Shown here piece by piece: positions 1-10,400 of a DNA stretch of 64,000 bases. Positions within the stretch are counted from its first letter, which is position 1; every line of letters starts with the position of its first letter. The DNA is taken from positions 1,116,001 to 1,180,000 of the forward strand of contig NZ_CP133594.1 in the NCBI RefSeq assembly GCF_031312535.1, written 5' to 3'. The notes under the pieces were generated by a model, which worked only from the letters and a program-made list of their open reading frames with translations, did no database searches and was not told the origin of the DNA. The stretch comes from Methanolobus mangrovi. Lineage in GTDB: Archaea; Halobacteriota; Methanosarcinia; Methanosarcinales; Methanosarcinaceae. A program made the position numbers and the translations under genes.

Positions 1-1
1 A

Positions 2-634
2 TACATGGTAGCTCCAAAAAGCCCAGGCCACCTCGTCAGAAGGACCTACAGGGACGGAGCAGGCGTACCCGGACTTATCGCAGTCTATCAGGACGCAACA
101 GGCAACGCAAAGAACCTTGCCCTTGCACACGCAATGGGAGTAGGATGTACACGTGCCGGAGTATATGAGACATCATTCCGTGAGGAAACCGAGACTGATC
201 TTTTCGGAGAACAGGTAGACCTCTGTGGTGGAGTAGCTTCCCTTATTAAGACTTCATTCGAAGTACTTGTTGAAGCTGGTTACCAGCCGGAAATGGCATA
301 CTTTGAGACATGCCACGAACTGAAACTCATCGTTGACCTTATCCACGAGGGCGGCCTTGACAAGATGTGGTACTCAGTATCCAACACTGCAGAATACGGT
401 GGAATGACAGTTGGTCCTAAAGTCATCAACGAGCTTTCCAGAGAAGCCATGTACGAAGCACTTGAGAGAATACAGAACGGAGAGTTCGCTCGCGAGTTCG
501 TACTTGAGGGCAAGGCAAACAGACCAGTCCTTACTGCAATGGAAAGACAGGACAGGGAACACCCTCTCGAAGTCATCGGTAAGCAGATCAGAGCTAAGAT
601 GCCCTGGCTTAACAGTGAATTGAACGAAAAGTAG
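2..634 (+). CDS. ilvC: Ketol-acid reductoisomerase, C-terminal part (cut by window start)
   Basis: Acetohydroxyacid isomeroreductase, which performs the NADPH- and Mg-dependent second step of valine, leucine and isoleucine synthesis in the cytosol. The reading frame is open from the first base, so the N-terminal NADPH-binding Rossmann domain lies outside the window; the ATG at 5 is an internal Met. What remains holds the hallmark segments of the helical catalytic domain: a MVAPKSPGH block at the start, then HQDATG-like YQDATG, the metal/substrate motif [19 protein letters not shown] and [10 protein letters not shown]. The end of the protein is complete. No neighbour of the branched-chain pathway follows; the next gene is convergent. 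Assignment is very secure from motif identity. Confidence 0.96.
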   Translation, partial: YMVAPKSPGHLVRRTYRDGAGVPGLIAVYQDATGNAKNLALAHAMGVGCTRAGVYETSFREETETDLFGEQVDLCGGVASLIKTSFEVLVEAGYQPEMAYFETCHELKLIVDLIHEGGLDKMWYSVSNTAEYGGMTVGPKVINELSREAMYEALERIQNGEFAREFVLEGKANRPVLTAMERQDREHPLEVIGKQIRAKMPWLNSELNEK

Positions 635-703
635 ACCATCTGGTCTACACAATCTTTTTTTATTATTTAATGGATTAGAATATTCGCAGTATCCACTTCT
701 TAA

Positions 704-928
704 TTAGAATGAATTGAGCAATCTTTCATTAAGCTTGTATCTTTCATCTTTAATATCCGCTATCTCACACTCAATTCTGCCCTTTTGACGTATCAGTTCC
801 ACTTTTTCGTCTACATTGGTAGTATTTTCTATGCCCTCAATAATAATATCTAATTCATCTTCCAGAGCCATGAGTTCATAACCTAACCTAGTTGCCCTTT
901 TACCGAGTTCATTAATATCTTCGTCCAT
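704..928 (-). CDS. Small coiled-coil protein of unknown function
   Basis: About 74 residues, nearly all predicted helical, acidic and rich in Leu/Ile heptads (for example ALEDELDIIIEGIE and KVELIRQKGRIECEIADI), so probably a short coiled coil. I do not recognise a family. The longest open frame begins with a TTG at 943 that overlaps the stop of the upstream gene (TAATTG), but the ATG at 928 is preceded by a purine-rich GGGACGGG and is preferred. It follows the MCM-like gene by 15 nt on the same strand, so the two are probably co-transcribed and may act together; that is inference from spacing only. Confidence 0.6.
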   Translation of the reverse strand: MDEDINELGKRATRLGYELMALEDELDIIIEGIENTTNVDEKVELIRQKGRIECEIADIKDERYKLNERLLNSF

Positions 929-943
929 CGTAGCCCGTCCCAA

Positions 944-2200
944 TTATATTTTAAATGCCAGTAATTTAATAAAATCAATTCTCGGAGAATATAGTGCACC
1001 TGCACCCCTCAATGCAGCAATAGCATTCGATAACTCGAAAGGAGTAAGCAAAGACATTGTTTCAACATCTTTCATGGAGATTACCACATCAATACCAAAA
1101 TTATCCTCTAGTTGCAGATACAATTGCGCTGCTTCTGCAGGCAAACGGAATATGTCCCTTGGAGATAGATTGGATTTCTGAAACTTAGAAGCATGTGCAA
1201 ACATATCCATCCAGATATCAAAGCCTTCACGTACATTGGCAACGGTAACTTCATTGCTGAAGTTCATTCGGGCAATACTTGACCCTAGTTTAGGAGCAGC
1301 GTCACCAAGATCCTGCTTATAAACAAAATTATGTGAGTTCGTGAATGTCTCAGTCATATCATATATCCGCTCGGTCAAGCATTTTTCTGCTTTTTGAGTA
1401 ATCTCCGGTTGAAACATCAAAGCATCCAGAAGATGAGCCCTTACAAAGGGAATCTCAAAAGATACATCTGCAGAATAAGCGGACTTTGGACGCATTTCAG
1501 CATCAAAAACTATAGGTACATGCACAAATGTCTCTTTGGGCATTAATATTGAAAGATTTACCTCCATGCTGCCTAAGGGGTTTATTTTATTTTCAACCTC
1601 AGAAGAACTATAAAAATAAGGCGACTTTACACTTTTAAATTCCCGGGGAACTAGTTTCTGTAAAGAAAGAAAGGAATCCCATCCACTTTTCTTTGCAATT
1701 ATTCCGGAATCAATACCACCTTTTTCATTGATACCAATTGCATTCGATGAAACGGAACACATTGCAAGACACTGAGAAATATTATCAATGTTTTCGTCTG
1801 CCCTATTAAATGGATGCTTAAAGAAATTAACGTATTCTTCCTGATCCATTACTTTTCTGTGAAGAAGTTTATTTGGATCGATTTTTGTCCATGCTTTAAC
1901 ATACCGGACATCAATATTAACAAGATTATCAAATGTGCCCTTTACAACCCTCTCTATTTCAAATGATGTGACTTTTATCAGATCATTCACGTTTGGTGTC
2001 GGAACAGATTCGTCGGCTATTATGTATACATCTCTTTTTGGCGTAGGGAGAAAAGGAGAAGGATCAAGATAGAAAATCCGCCTGCTTCGACCATCAAATC
2101 GAACAAAACCTGTTTCATCACTATCAAATATGAGTTTATGCTCCACACCAGAAAGCTCATAACCAAACTCACGGTTCTTCAGGGTTTGTTTTTTGACCAT
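944..2200 (-). CDS. MCM-helicase-like protein lacking a recognisable ATPase core
   Basis: A 418-residue cytosolic protein. The C-terminal third resembles the end of archaeal MCM helicases: a segment around residues 300-335 (KLGSSIARMNFSNEVTVANV) matches the helical lid pattern in which a run of Ala/Arg/Met is followed by LSDEVT..DV, and the last 80 residues could be a winged helix. An N-terminal stretch (residues 70-110, VNDLIKVTSFEIERVVKGTF) resembles the MCM OB-fold strand pattern. No Walker A GxxGxGK[ST] or convincing Walker B is visible, so it is unlikely to be an active helicase alone. Start ATG has AAGGT six bases upstream. Other possibility: an unrelated archaeal DNA-binding protein. 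A small coiled-coil gene follows. Confidence 0.5.
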   Translation of the reverse strand: MVKKQTLKNREFGYELSGVEHKLIFDSDETGFVRFDGRSRRIFYLDPSPFLPTPKRDVYIIADESVPTPNVNDLIKVTSFEIERVVKGTFDNLVNIDVRYVKAWTKIDPNKLLHRKVMDQEEYVNFFKHPFNRADENIDNISQCLAMCSVSSNAIGINEKGGIDSGIIAKKSGWDSFLSLQKLVPREFKSVKSPYFYSSSEVENKINPLGSMEVNLSILMPKETFVHVPIVFDAEMRPKSAYSADVSFEIPFVRAHLLDALMFQPEITQKAEKCLTERIYDMTETFTNSHNFVYKQDLGDAAPKLGSSIARMNFSNEVTVANVREGFDIWMDMFAHASKFQKSNLSPRDIFRLPAEAAQLYLQLEDNFGIDVVISMKDVETMSLLTPFELSNAIAALRGAGALYSPRIDFIKLLAFKI

Positions 2201-2364
2201 AGCACGACCTTCTCATTATTGATTGATAAGGGTTATTCAACCTGAACTAAAGAGAACAGTAATTTTAACTATAAACTGTAATCTTATAATTCTTCTTATC
2301 CATAAATGACCGGAAAATATTATTTTATTAGTGGTACAAATTAGGCAACACAGGAAGCTAGAAT

Positions 2365-2886
2365 ATGACAGAAACAATAGATACCATACTATCAAGGCGC
2401 AGTGTTCGGAAATTCACAACAGACGAAGTAACAGATGAAGATATTAGAACCATACTGGAAGCAGGCAGATGGGCACCATCCGGCCTGAACAACCAGCCAT
2501 GGAAATTCATTGTGATTGAAAACAAGGAAAACATGAATGAACTGGCAGAATGCACGCATTATTCACATATAATCCTGAATGCACCTTTGCTTATAGCCGT
2601 TTACCTTGATACCGAAACTATGTACAACAAGACAAAAGATATACAGGCTATTGGTGCATCAATACAGAACATGCTTCTCGCATGCTGTGACCTTGGACTT
2701 GGAGCAGTCTGGCTAGGAGAAATACTCAACCAATCAAATAAAGTTAACTTGATTCTCAATTGTCCTGATACTATGGAACTGATGGCAGTGCTTGCAATAG
2801 GCAAACCTGCAGAAATTGGAAAAAATAGTACCAGAAAAGATCTGAATGAGATTACATACCGTGAAAAGTATGGAGAGATATTTTAA
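2365..2886 (+). CDS. Nitroreductase family FMN oxidoreductase
   Basis: A 173-residue flavoprotein of the nitroreductase superfamily, which uses FMN and NAD(P)H to reduce a range of substrates; the natural substrate cannot be told from sequence. The N-terminal FMN-binding signature is clear: ILSRRSVRKFTTDEV followed by LEAGRWAPSGLNNQPWKF. The C-terminal half keeps the GAxxQNMLLA-like helix (ASIQNMLLACCDLGLGAVWLG) and ends with LAIGKPAE, the usual family close. Length is typical for the short single-domain group. It is divergent from the MCM-like gene with a 164-nt AT-rich spacer that must hold both promoters. Confidence 0.92.
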   Translation: MTETIDTILSRRSVRKFTTDEVTDEDIRTILEAGRWAPSGLNNQPWKFIVIENKENMNELAECTHYSHIILNAPLLIAVYLDTETMYNKTKDIQAIGASIQNMLLACCDLGLGAVWLGEILNQSNKVNLILNCPDTMELMAVLAIGKPAEIGKNSTRKDLNEITYREKYGEIF

Positions 2887-3093
2887 TTAAAAAAAGGAGG
2901 CAGAGACAAATTGAAGATAATCATTGGTTTGTGTAGATTGATTGGAGGTGGTAGATTTGAATGACCCATTTATAGTGGATTATTATCAGGAAATAGGTCT
3001 ACAATTCGTCTCTAAGCCTTAAAATGGATTTTATCCTATATAAACTTATGTCAAATATTTGATTAAATCAAGGAAACATGATTTAACACCAAA
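2887..3093 (+). other. Intergenic stretch with two tiny SD-led reading frames
   Basis: Between convergent nitroreductase and topoisomerase genes. GGAGG (2896-2900) precedes a TTG at 2911 opening a 17-codon frame that ends at 2964. GGAGGTG (2944-2950) is six bases ahead of a TTG at 2957 opening a 21-codon frame (begins with Met/Leu-NDPFIVDYYQ) ending TAA at 3020-3022. The core GGAGGT...AATGACCCA resembles a second site at 11139-11172. They may be leader-like peptides, a shared short repeat, or chance. Confidence 0.25.
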
Positions 3094-5436
3094 TCAATTT
3101 TGATTGATTCTTCCAGATATCCGCTTTTTACCCGGGCATTGGCGATTAGCACAGAACTCTACAGCATCCTTTTCCTTTTCTTTAACACGCAGCATGTGCC
3201 AGCCACAATGCTCACATAGAGTACTGAGGACCGTAAGCCTGCCTCCTTTTGGGACTGACTGTGTATGTCCGCATCTGTTAGTACAACCAAGGAAACGAGA
3301 ATCTTTGACAGATATAAGGAACATCGAACCATCACAAACCGGACAAGGACCAACGACTTCCGGTGGGAAACACTTCTTTTCCAACTCACATGTAAAACAG
3401 GGACCGATTCCAACAGCCCAATTGTATTTGTTGCCGACCTTGAGAACAGCTACTCCACCCTTACTACACTCCTGGGAACGCATGACAGTAAGTGCACCAG
3501 TCTTTGGCAGAGGATATGTCTTTTTGCACCCAGGATAACCGGTACAACCCACAAACCTTCCGTTCTCGGTTTTGATCATATGCAGTATCCTTCCACATTC
3601 AGGACATGTACCCACAAAGTTCTTCTTATCCGTAGTTACCTGCTCATCAGTGATAGTGCCTGCCATTCTTGCAGCAATTGCATCCTTGCTTGAATACAAC
3701 TGGGAATACATTTCCTTGATAAGTCCGGTTCCTTCCGCAAGAGCCCCATCAAGTGTCTTTTTCCCATCCTCAACATCCTGTATCAGAGATTCTATACGGG
3801 CCCTGATCTCTGGTTTTACAAGTATCGACACGGTCGTATCAAGTGTATCCATCAGGGTAAAACCCGTATCAAGAATTAAGATGGTCTTTCCCTTTGTTTC
3901 AAAATAACCTCTTTTCTTATTAGTTTCAATATGGCTTGGAGCCGTTGCCTTAGTACCAATGCCATGCTTGTCCATTAAAGTAAGTAATTCTGCCTCAGTA
4001 AGTCTTTTGGGAGGGGTTGTCTCGGATTTAATGTTCTTTATCTCCTTTACACCAACCTCTTCCTTTTCCTCAATAGCGGGCAATAATTTGTCATTCTTGG
4101 TTTCAAAGGGATAAACTTCAAGCCATCCTGCATCCCTGAGTACAGAACCTGTGACATCGAATATTTCACCACCAACAAGAATCTCAAATCTTGTTTTCTC
4201 AAATACGGCAGGCCCCATGAGATTTGCAAGGAAATGTCTCACAATGAGATCATACACCTTCCACGCATCCGGCATCCTGACACTCTTCTCTACATCATCT
4301 CGTGAAACCGCTTTGATTGGATGGATAGGGGGATGGTCATGTCCATCTTTGGTACCGTTTCTGCATTTTATTTCTCCGGCAGAGATTATTGAAAGTGCAT
4401 ACCTCTGATAAGTGCCTGATGAAAAAGCAACCAGCATTGACCTGAAATCAAAATCCTCGGCATATTTGTTAGTCTCGGTCCTTGGATAACTTGTAAACCC
4501 TGAAAGATAGAGCTGCTCTGCGATCTCAAGGGCATTTTCAGGACTGATACCCAGGAATTTGGAAGCACGTTTCAGGAACTCAGTGGTATTCAACGGATAT
4601 GGAGGACTTGTTAGAGCCTGTTTTACACTTTTTTTATCAACAAGACCTTTTTTGCAATTCTTTATCCTGGCAAATAGCTCATCTGCTTTTGCTTTCTCAG
4701 AAATGTGCCCGCCCCTGTGAGCGCCTGTAAATTCCGTGCCGTTTGCATCGAAAACAGCTTCGATCTTCCAGAAGTCCTTTGACTGGAAGTTCTTTATCAG
4801 TTTCTCCCTCTCATAGACAAAACCACATGTCGGGGTCTGACAGGGACCAATTGAAATAACACCCTTGGTGCGGGCCTTTTCCCTGACTGCAAGGGTCATG
4901 AAACGAGTAAATGCAGCACCCATCTTCAGGTCAAGTATCTGGCGGGCTTCAGCTGACATTGCCATATTATAGTCAGGTTCAACAAGATTTGCAAAAGCAT
5001 TTTTGATCTCACTGGCAGATAGTGAAGAAAAACGGGCCCTTTTAACCGGAAAAGAAGCTACTTTCTCGGCAATTGTCTTCGCCTCGAATCCAATATTCTC
5101 CCCTTCCCTGTCAAAGTCGCAGGCAAGAACAACTTCTTCCGCACCACTTGCAAGAAGTGAGATGGCAGCAGCATATGATTTTTTAGTTACATTTTTAACA
5201 GGGTCAGTATCCAGCAGGATTGCAGGATCGCATTCACGCCAGTTATTGAACTGCTCCGGGAAATCATAACCCATGATATGGCCGGCAAGACCCATTATCC
5301 GCCATTCTTTCCCATTCATTTTAAAGTCGTACACAGGAACACCTTCCACTGAAGCACGATTAAAATGTCCTCCGCTTAAGATCCCTGCTATCTGGGAAGC
5401 TGCCTTGTTCTTTTCCGTGAATACGACAATTGACAT
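3094..5436 (-). CDS. topA: DNA topoisomerase I (type IA) with three C-terminal zinc fingers
   Basis: A 780-residue type IA topoisomerase that relaxes negatively supercoiled DNA through a 5'-phosphotyrosine link. The N-terminal Toprim domain has Glu8 and the acidic CDFDREGEN motif at residues 106-114. The active-site tyrosine is Tyr317 in the block TSYPRTETN. The GIGTKATAPSHIE segment in the second half is also characteristic. After about residue 600 come three Cys4-type zinc-binding modules: CPECG...GCTGYPGC, CPVCD...GCTNRCG and CEHCG...CANRQCPG, as in archaeal topoisomerase I rather than topoisomerase III. Starts with ATG directly before a short divergent promoter region shared with thiC. 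Single-gene unit; length and motif order are typical. Confidence 0.96.
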   Translation of the reverse strand: MSIVVFTEKNKAASQIAGILSGGHFNRASVEGVPVYDFKMNGKEWRIMGLAGHIMGYDFPEQFNNWRECDPAILLDTDPVKNVTKKSYAAAISLLASGAEEVVLACDFDREGENIGFEAKTIAEKVASFPVKRARFSSLSASEIKNAFANLVEPDYNMAMSAEARQILDLKMGAAFTRFMTLAVREKARTKGVISIGPCQTPTCGFVYEREKLIKNFQSKDFWKIEAVFDANGTEFTGAHRGGHISEKAKADELFARIKNCKKGLVDKKSVKQALTSPPYPLNTTEFLKRASKFLGISPENALEIAEQLYLSGFTSYPRTETNKYAEDFDFRSMLVAFSSGTYQRYALSIISAGEIKCRNGTKDGHDHPPIHPIKAVSRDDVEKSVRMPDAWKVYDLIVRHFLANLMGPAVFEKTRFEILVGGEIFDVTGSVLRDAGWLEVYPFETKNDKLLPAIEEKEEVGVKEIKNIKSETTPPKRLTEAELLTLMDKHGIGTKATAPSHIETNKKRGYFETKGKTILILDTGFTLMDTLDTTVSILVKPEIRARIESLIQDVEDGKKTLDGALAEGTGLIKEMYSQLYSSKDAIAARMAGTITDEQVTTDKKNFVGTCPECGRILHMIKTENGRFVGCTGYPGCKKTYPLPKTGALTVMRSQECSKGGVAVLKVGNKYNWAVGIGPCFTCELEKKCFPPEVVGPCPVCDGSMFLISVKDSRFLGCTNRCGHTQSVPKGGRLTVLSTLCEHCGWHMLRVKEKEKDAVEFCANRQCPGKKRISGRINQN

Positions 5437-5538
5437 GCTGCATCCGTATGTCCTGATATTAGATAAGAATTGAGCTTGCGGGGTGAAAGTAATAATAAAG
5501 ATAAAATAATCTCAAATATTCGATAAGTGCTGTGAAAC

Positions 5539-5547
5539 ATATATATG
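5539..5547 (+). promoter_or_regulatory. TATA box of thiC
   Basis: ATATATATG with a purine-rich GTGAAAC just upstream is a good archaeal BRE/TATA pair 48 nt before the thiC ATG at 5595, giving an expected leader of about 20 nt. Because this promoter lies inside the longest open frame (which begins at 5532), it supports the internal start. I saw no THI-box (TPP riboswitch) consensus in the leader. Confidence 0.55.
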
Positions 5548-5594
5548 TGGCAAGAATGTATCTGCACCTAAAGACACTGCATACCGGAGTTACA

Positions 5595-6878
5595 ATGACA
5601 TTAATGGAAGATGCTAAAAAGGGCAAGATTACGCCCCAGATGGAGGCTGTAGCTAGAGATGAAGGCATTGATGCTAAGACCATCTGCTCGTGTGTTGCCA
5701 AGGGACTCATAAGTATTCCCAACAACCCTGTAAGGGACTGCAGGGTCGTAGGTATAGGAAAATATCTCAGTACTAAGATAAATGCCAATATCGGAACCTC
5801 ACGTGACTACATAAATATCGATGAGGAAGTCGAGAAAGCAAAAACAGCAGAAGCTTTTGGTGCTGATGCACTAATGGACCTGTCAACTGGCGGGGACCTT
5901 GACCTCATCAGGAAGAAAATAATGGATGCTGTGAACATCCCAATCGGTTCTGTACCCATATACCAGGCAGCAGCCTCACAGAAAACTGTTGTGGATATGA
6001 CATCCGATGATATGTTCAATGCAGTACGCAAGCATGCAAAAGATGGTATTGATTTTGTCACCATACATGCAGGCGTGAACCAGGATTCCATGAACAGGAT
6101 CAAACAGGGCAGCAGGATAACAGATATTGTCAGTCGTGGCGGATCATTCACCCTTGCATGGATGCTGCATAATGGAGAAGATAACCCGTTCTATTCAGAG
6201 TATGATTACCTGATGGAGATAGCTCACGAATACGACATGGCCATCAGCCTTGGAGATGGCATGAGACCGGGTTGTATCCATGATGCTTCAGATGGTCCTT
6301 CGTTTATGGAATTCATAACTCTTGGTGAACTTGTAAAACGCACCCGTGAAGCAAACATACAATGCTTTGTGGAAGGACCGGGACACGTGCCAATTGACGA
6401 AATCGAACTAAGCGTAAAGGGAATGAAGAGCCTCTGTGACAATGCGCCTCTCTACCTATTGGGTCCGCTGGTAACAGACATAGCCCCCGGATACGACCAC
6501 ATAACCGGAGCCATAGGAGGCACTTTTGCCGGAATGTGTGGAGCTGATTTCCTTTGCATGACCACACCAGCTGAGCATCTGGCACTGCCTACTAACGATG
6601 ATATCCGCGAAGGAACTATTGTCACCAGAATAGCAGCCCACGCAGCAGACCTCGCAAAGGAAGGACAGAAAGAGCGTGCAAGAGCTGTTGATAATAAAAT
6701 GGCATATGCCCGTAAGAACCTCGATTGGGACACACAGTTCGAGCTTGCCATAGACGGAGAGAAGGCAAAGAAAATACGAGACAGCAGAAACACCGGAAGC
6801 GATGCCTGCTCAATGTGTGGCGACCTTTGTGCTATGAAGATAGTCAGCAAGGCATTAGAGGAAGAGAAGAAGAAATGA
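5595..6878 (+). CDS. thiC: Phosphomethylpyrimidine synthase ThiC
   Basis: Radical SAM enzyme that rearranges aminoimidazole ribotide to HMP phosphate, the pyrimidine half of thiamine. The 427-residue protein starts [11 protein letters not shown]; its ATG has CGGAG about seven bases upstream, whereas the longer frame from 5532 would run through the promoter. Conserved ThiC blocks seen include [57 protein letters not shown] and CMTTPAEHL. The cluster-binding cysteines sit at the C-terminus as CSMCGDLC, a CX2CX3C spacing rather than the CX2CX4C of the E. coli enzyme; I believe this shorter form is common in archaeal/clostridial ThiC. Monocistronic, ending in a strong hairpin terminator. Confidence 0.97.
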   Translation: MTLMEDAKKGKITPQMEAVARDEGIDAKTICSCVAKGLISIPNNPVRDCRVVGIGKYLSTKINANIGTSRDYINIDEEVEKAKTAEAFGADALMDLSTGGDLDLIRKKIMDAVNIPIGSVPIYQAAASQKTVVDMTSDDMFNAVRKHAKDGIDFVTIHAGVNQDSMNRIKQGSRITDIVSRGGSFTLAWMLHNGEDNPFYSEYDYLMEIAHEYDMAISLGDGMRPGCIHDASDGPSFMEFITLGELVKRTREANIQCFVEGPGHVPIDEIELSVKGMKSLCDNAPLYLLGPLVTDIAPGYDHITGAIGGTFAGMCGADFLCMTTPAEHLALPTNDDIREGTIVTRIAAHAADLAKEGQKERARAVDNKMAYARKNLDWDTQFELAIDGEKAKKIRDSRNTGSDACSMCGDLCAMKIVSKALEEEKKK

Positions 6879-6910
6879 ATATTCCAGTGTTAAACTGAAT
6901 AACATATATG

Positions 6911-6940
6911 AAAGGACCACAGCGGTCCTTTTCTATCATT
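6911..6940 (+). terminator. Hairpin terminator of thiC
   Basis: AAAGGACC (6911-6918), five-base loop, GGTCCTTT (6924-6931), then a T-rich tract. Starts 32 nt after the thiC stop codon. Confidence 0.75.
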
Positions 6941-6958
6941 TCTTATAATTTCCACTTT

Positions 6959-7190
6959 TTATAACTGCTTCCTGATACACATGAACCAGTCAAGGCAGTA
7001 TTTACTTTCCTCTTCTGATTCAACTCTTTACCAGGTAGTTCCGCATGATTCCGGTGGTGGAATCTGGGTTGTGTCCGTCGGACAATGAATGATACAGAAT
7101 AGCCCTTATCCTTGCATTCGAGTCAATTATGAAAACTGCCCTGACAGTTTAGACACCCCAAGCATTTAACCGTAAAATGCCAGACTTCTT
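6959..7190 (-). pseudogene. Decayed peroxiredoxin (archaeal AhpC/Prx6-like) gene remnant
   Basis: Read on the minus strand, two frames together spell the C-terminal part of an archaeal peroxiredoxin. One frame (about 7150 down to 7024) gives TVRAVFIIDSNARIRAILYH, the conserved strand pair after the catalytic region. The next frame gives QIPPPESCGTTW, an in-frame TAA, then RVESEEESKYCLDWFMC, matching the PPP.SCGTAKER and DWF.C end of the family, with a stop at 6959-6961. A frameshift, at least one internal stop and loss of the segment between, plus absence of the N-terminal half with the peroxidatic Cys, make it non-functional. Traces such as YG.MLGVSK suggest decay extends to about 7190. Identification rests on recalled family motifs. 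Confidence 0.7.
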
Positions 7191-7430
7191 TGCTATTTGA
7201 TTTTATGATAACATAATTTTATGGGACTATCAAAACTTAGAGAATATCTACCCACACTTCACTAAATATTAAGGACTTTTAAAACAAGAACCTGATAGAA
7301 GTGGATGTAAATATTAATACTGTCAAGTTCTGAATATTAAATAGTACAAAAAATTATAAATACTGCAGTATACAAAGCATAAATGGGTAATGTATAAAGT
7401 ATACCATCTTTTGAACACACTAACCATAAA

Positions 7431-10400
7431 ATGAAAAAGATGACAGAAAAATATCACAGGTATGTAGATGAAACATCTGTTCTACCTGAAAACGGTGACG
7501 ATGGATTTGAAAACCTCGTTGATGAACTCCCCCTGGGCATACTTTCATGTGACAGGGAAGGCAACATTACAGCAATAAATAACTTTCTTTTGAATATATT
7601 AGGTTCTCCTTCAGCGGAAGATACAAAAAAAATCAATCTATTGACTTTTCCCCCTTTGGTAAAATCAGGCGTTTCTGCAGTTGTTGAAGAAGCTCTTACA
7701 ACTGCAAAGAACTCATCAATAGAAACGTCTTACTTATCTAAATGGAAAAAGGAACTCTTCCTGAGTTTCAAGGTATTTCCCCGAAAGGACGTTAATGGAT
7801 TTGTATATGGATGTCACGCTATTATCGAAGACCTGACAACAAGAAAAAGAGCAAATCGGGAACTTGAAGAAAGTAAGAATAAAGACATTCTGATATCTCG
7901 AATATCAAGCCGTTTCATCAACAGCAATTTCAAGGATATTGAAGGAGACATCAATAAAACACTTGAAGACCTGGCTGATTTCATTGGTGCTGATCGTGTA
8001 TCTCTGTTCAACGTTACTGAAAATACAGATCATATCATTAAAACACATGAATGGCACGTTGAAGGACTAAGCTCCAGAATACCACTCAATGAAAAATGGG
8101 ATACTAAAGAACTCGTATTTGAACAATTGAGTAATTCGCAGATCGTTAATATTTCTGATGTTGATAGACTACCTGAGGAAAAGGAGTGTGTACGAAAGTT
8201 ACTCCATGATCTTGGAATTAAATCCATTGCAATGATTCCTCTTTCACACTATGGTATTTTTAAAGGTTTCATTTGTATCGATTCAAAAAGTGAAAAACAG
8301 AATTGGAATGAAAAACAACTCTATGTCCTGAAGATAGCCGGTGACATGATAACCGGAATCCTCGAACGTAAAGATGCAGAAGTCATGTTACTCCAGAAAG
8401 AAAAGGAATATGAAGATATTATAAATTCCCTGGACGCAGTAATATGGAAAGCTACCTTTGACAAAGATGGAAACGTACTGACATCCTACATTTCTAAACC
8501 CGTAGATAATGTACTGGGACTACACGACGGGACCATCGGTAATGACTGGAATAAGTTTTTTGCGCATATACACCCCGAAGACCTGCCAAATGTGCTGGAT
8601 GCCTTTAAAAAATCCTTTATTGAAATCGACACCCCTATTGACCAGGATTACAGGCTACTGTCAGATGAAGGAAAAAGCGTCTGGATAAGTTCCATAGGGT
8701 CTTCACATCTTCAGAGTGACGGAACCTTCCTTACATACGGAACATCGGTTAATATCACACCCAGAAAACTTGCTGAGGAAGAGGTTGCTCGAAGTGAGGA
8801 ACGGTACAGATCCCTTGTAGAGGAATTAAGTGATGCAGTTATCATAAACACTTTTGAAGGGGAGATACTGGAGGTCAATGATAAGACATGTGAAATGGTT
8901 GGTTATTCCAGAGATGAATTGCAGAATATGACCATTTATGATCTTATGCCTCCTGAAAGAAGGACATCTGCAAAAGAAAATATGAGTAGGTTCATTAAAA
9001 ATGGAAAAATTCTGGCGGAAAGTAGATTCGTCACTGCAGATGGAAACCTGCTAATAGTGGAAGTAAATGCAAAAGCCCTGAAAGGATATAATAACACAGC
9101 CCAGGCCATTGTCAGGGATATCACTGAGCGCAAAGAAGCTGAAATTGCACTCAGGGAAAGCGAGGAGCGGTTCAAAGTACTTCATAATGCGTCTTTCGGC
9201 GGAATTACCATCCACGACAAGGGAATAATCCTTGATTGCAACCGGGGTCTTTCTGAAATAAGCGGTTACTCATATGAAGAACTGATAGGAATGGATGGAT
9301 TGATGCTCATTGCGGAATCATTCCGAAACACTGTAATGAACAATGTCCTCCGAGGTTATGAAGAGCCATATGAAGTAATGGGACTTCGCAAAGATGGTAG
9401 CGTATATCCCCTTCGACTGGAAGCAAAGAATATCCCCTATAAAGGAAAACAGATGAGAGTTGTTGAGTTCAGGAACATTACCGAACAAAAACAAACTGAA
9501 GATAGAATAAAAGAAAGTGAAGAAAAATACAAATCTCTTTTCGAACAATCCAATGATGCCATATTCCTGAATCATGTTGATGGACAGATAGTGGATGTGA
9601 ACGAAAAAGCTTGCAAAATGTTCGGATATACAAGGCAAGAATTCCAGAAAATGAATGTGGTTGATCTTCTGGCCCCATATCATAAAACTGCTGGCGATAT
9701 GGGGATGCAGCAGTTCAGAGAAGATGGAAGCGTTTATATTCACCTATTGTACGCAAAGGCAAACGGCGAAACCTTTGATGCAGAAGTGAACGCTAAGGTC
9801 CTTGAAGGATATAATAATCTCGCTCAGGCTATTGTTAGAGATATCAGTGAGAGTAAAAAAGCAGAAGAAGAAATCATCCGAAGCGAAACTAAATACAGGA
9901 GCCTTTTTGAAAGATCGAATGATGCTATAATGATCCATGATCTTAACGGACTAATACTGGAAGCAAACGACAGAGCTTGCGAAATGTTTGGTTATAGTGA
10001 AACCGAATTAAAACAAATATCTGTTCTGGATCTAACATTGGAAGAAGACAGAATAGAAATGAAATCAAGAATTGGGATAATCAAGACAGAAGGTTACTGC
10101 CGTAAAGAAAACAGGATGGTTCGCTCAGATGGGAGTATTATATATGTAGATGTTAGTGCTTCATTCCTCAAAGCACAACAAAATCTGATTCAGACCGTGA
10201 GTAGAGATATAACAGACAGGGTCCGAACGGAAGCAGCTATGATCTGTGCAAAAATAGAGGCAGAAACAGCCAGCCGCACTAAAAGTGAATTCCTTGCTAA
10301 TATGAGTCATGAACTGCGTACACCATTAAACTCTATCATCGGTTTTTCAGATGTCATGCTTGATGGTCTTACAGGAGAACTTAGTCCTAAGCAGAAAAAC

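Noticed and set aside
5532-5594. Longer N-terminus for ThiC from the ATG at 5532
   Set aside because: The extension runs through the TATA box at 5539-5547, has no family similarity, and the ATG at 5595 has a good SD.
5437-5594. TPP riboswitch upstream of thiC
   Set aside because: I looked for the CTGAGA and ACCTGATC-type THI-box elements and found none; the expected leader is only about 20 nt.
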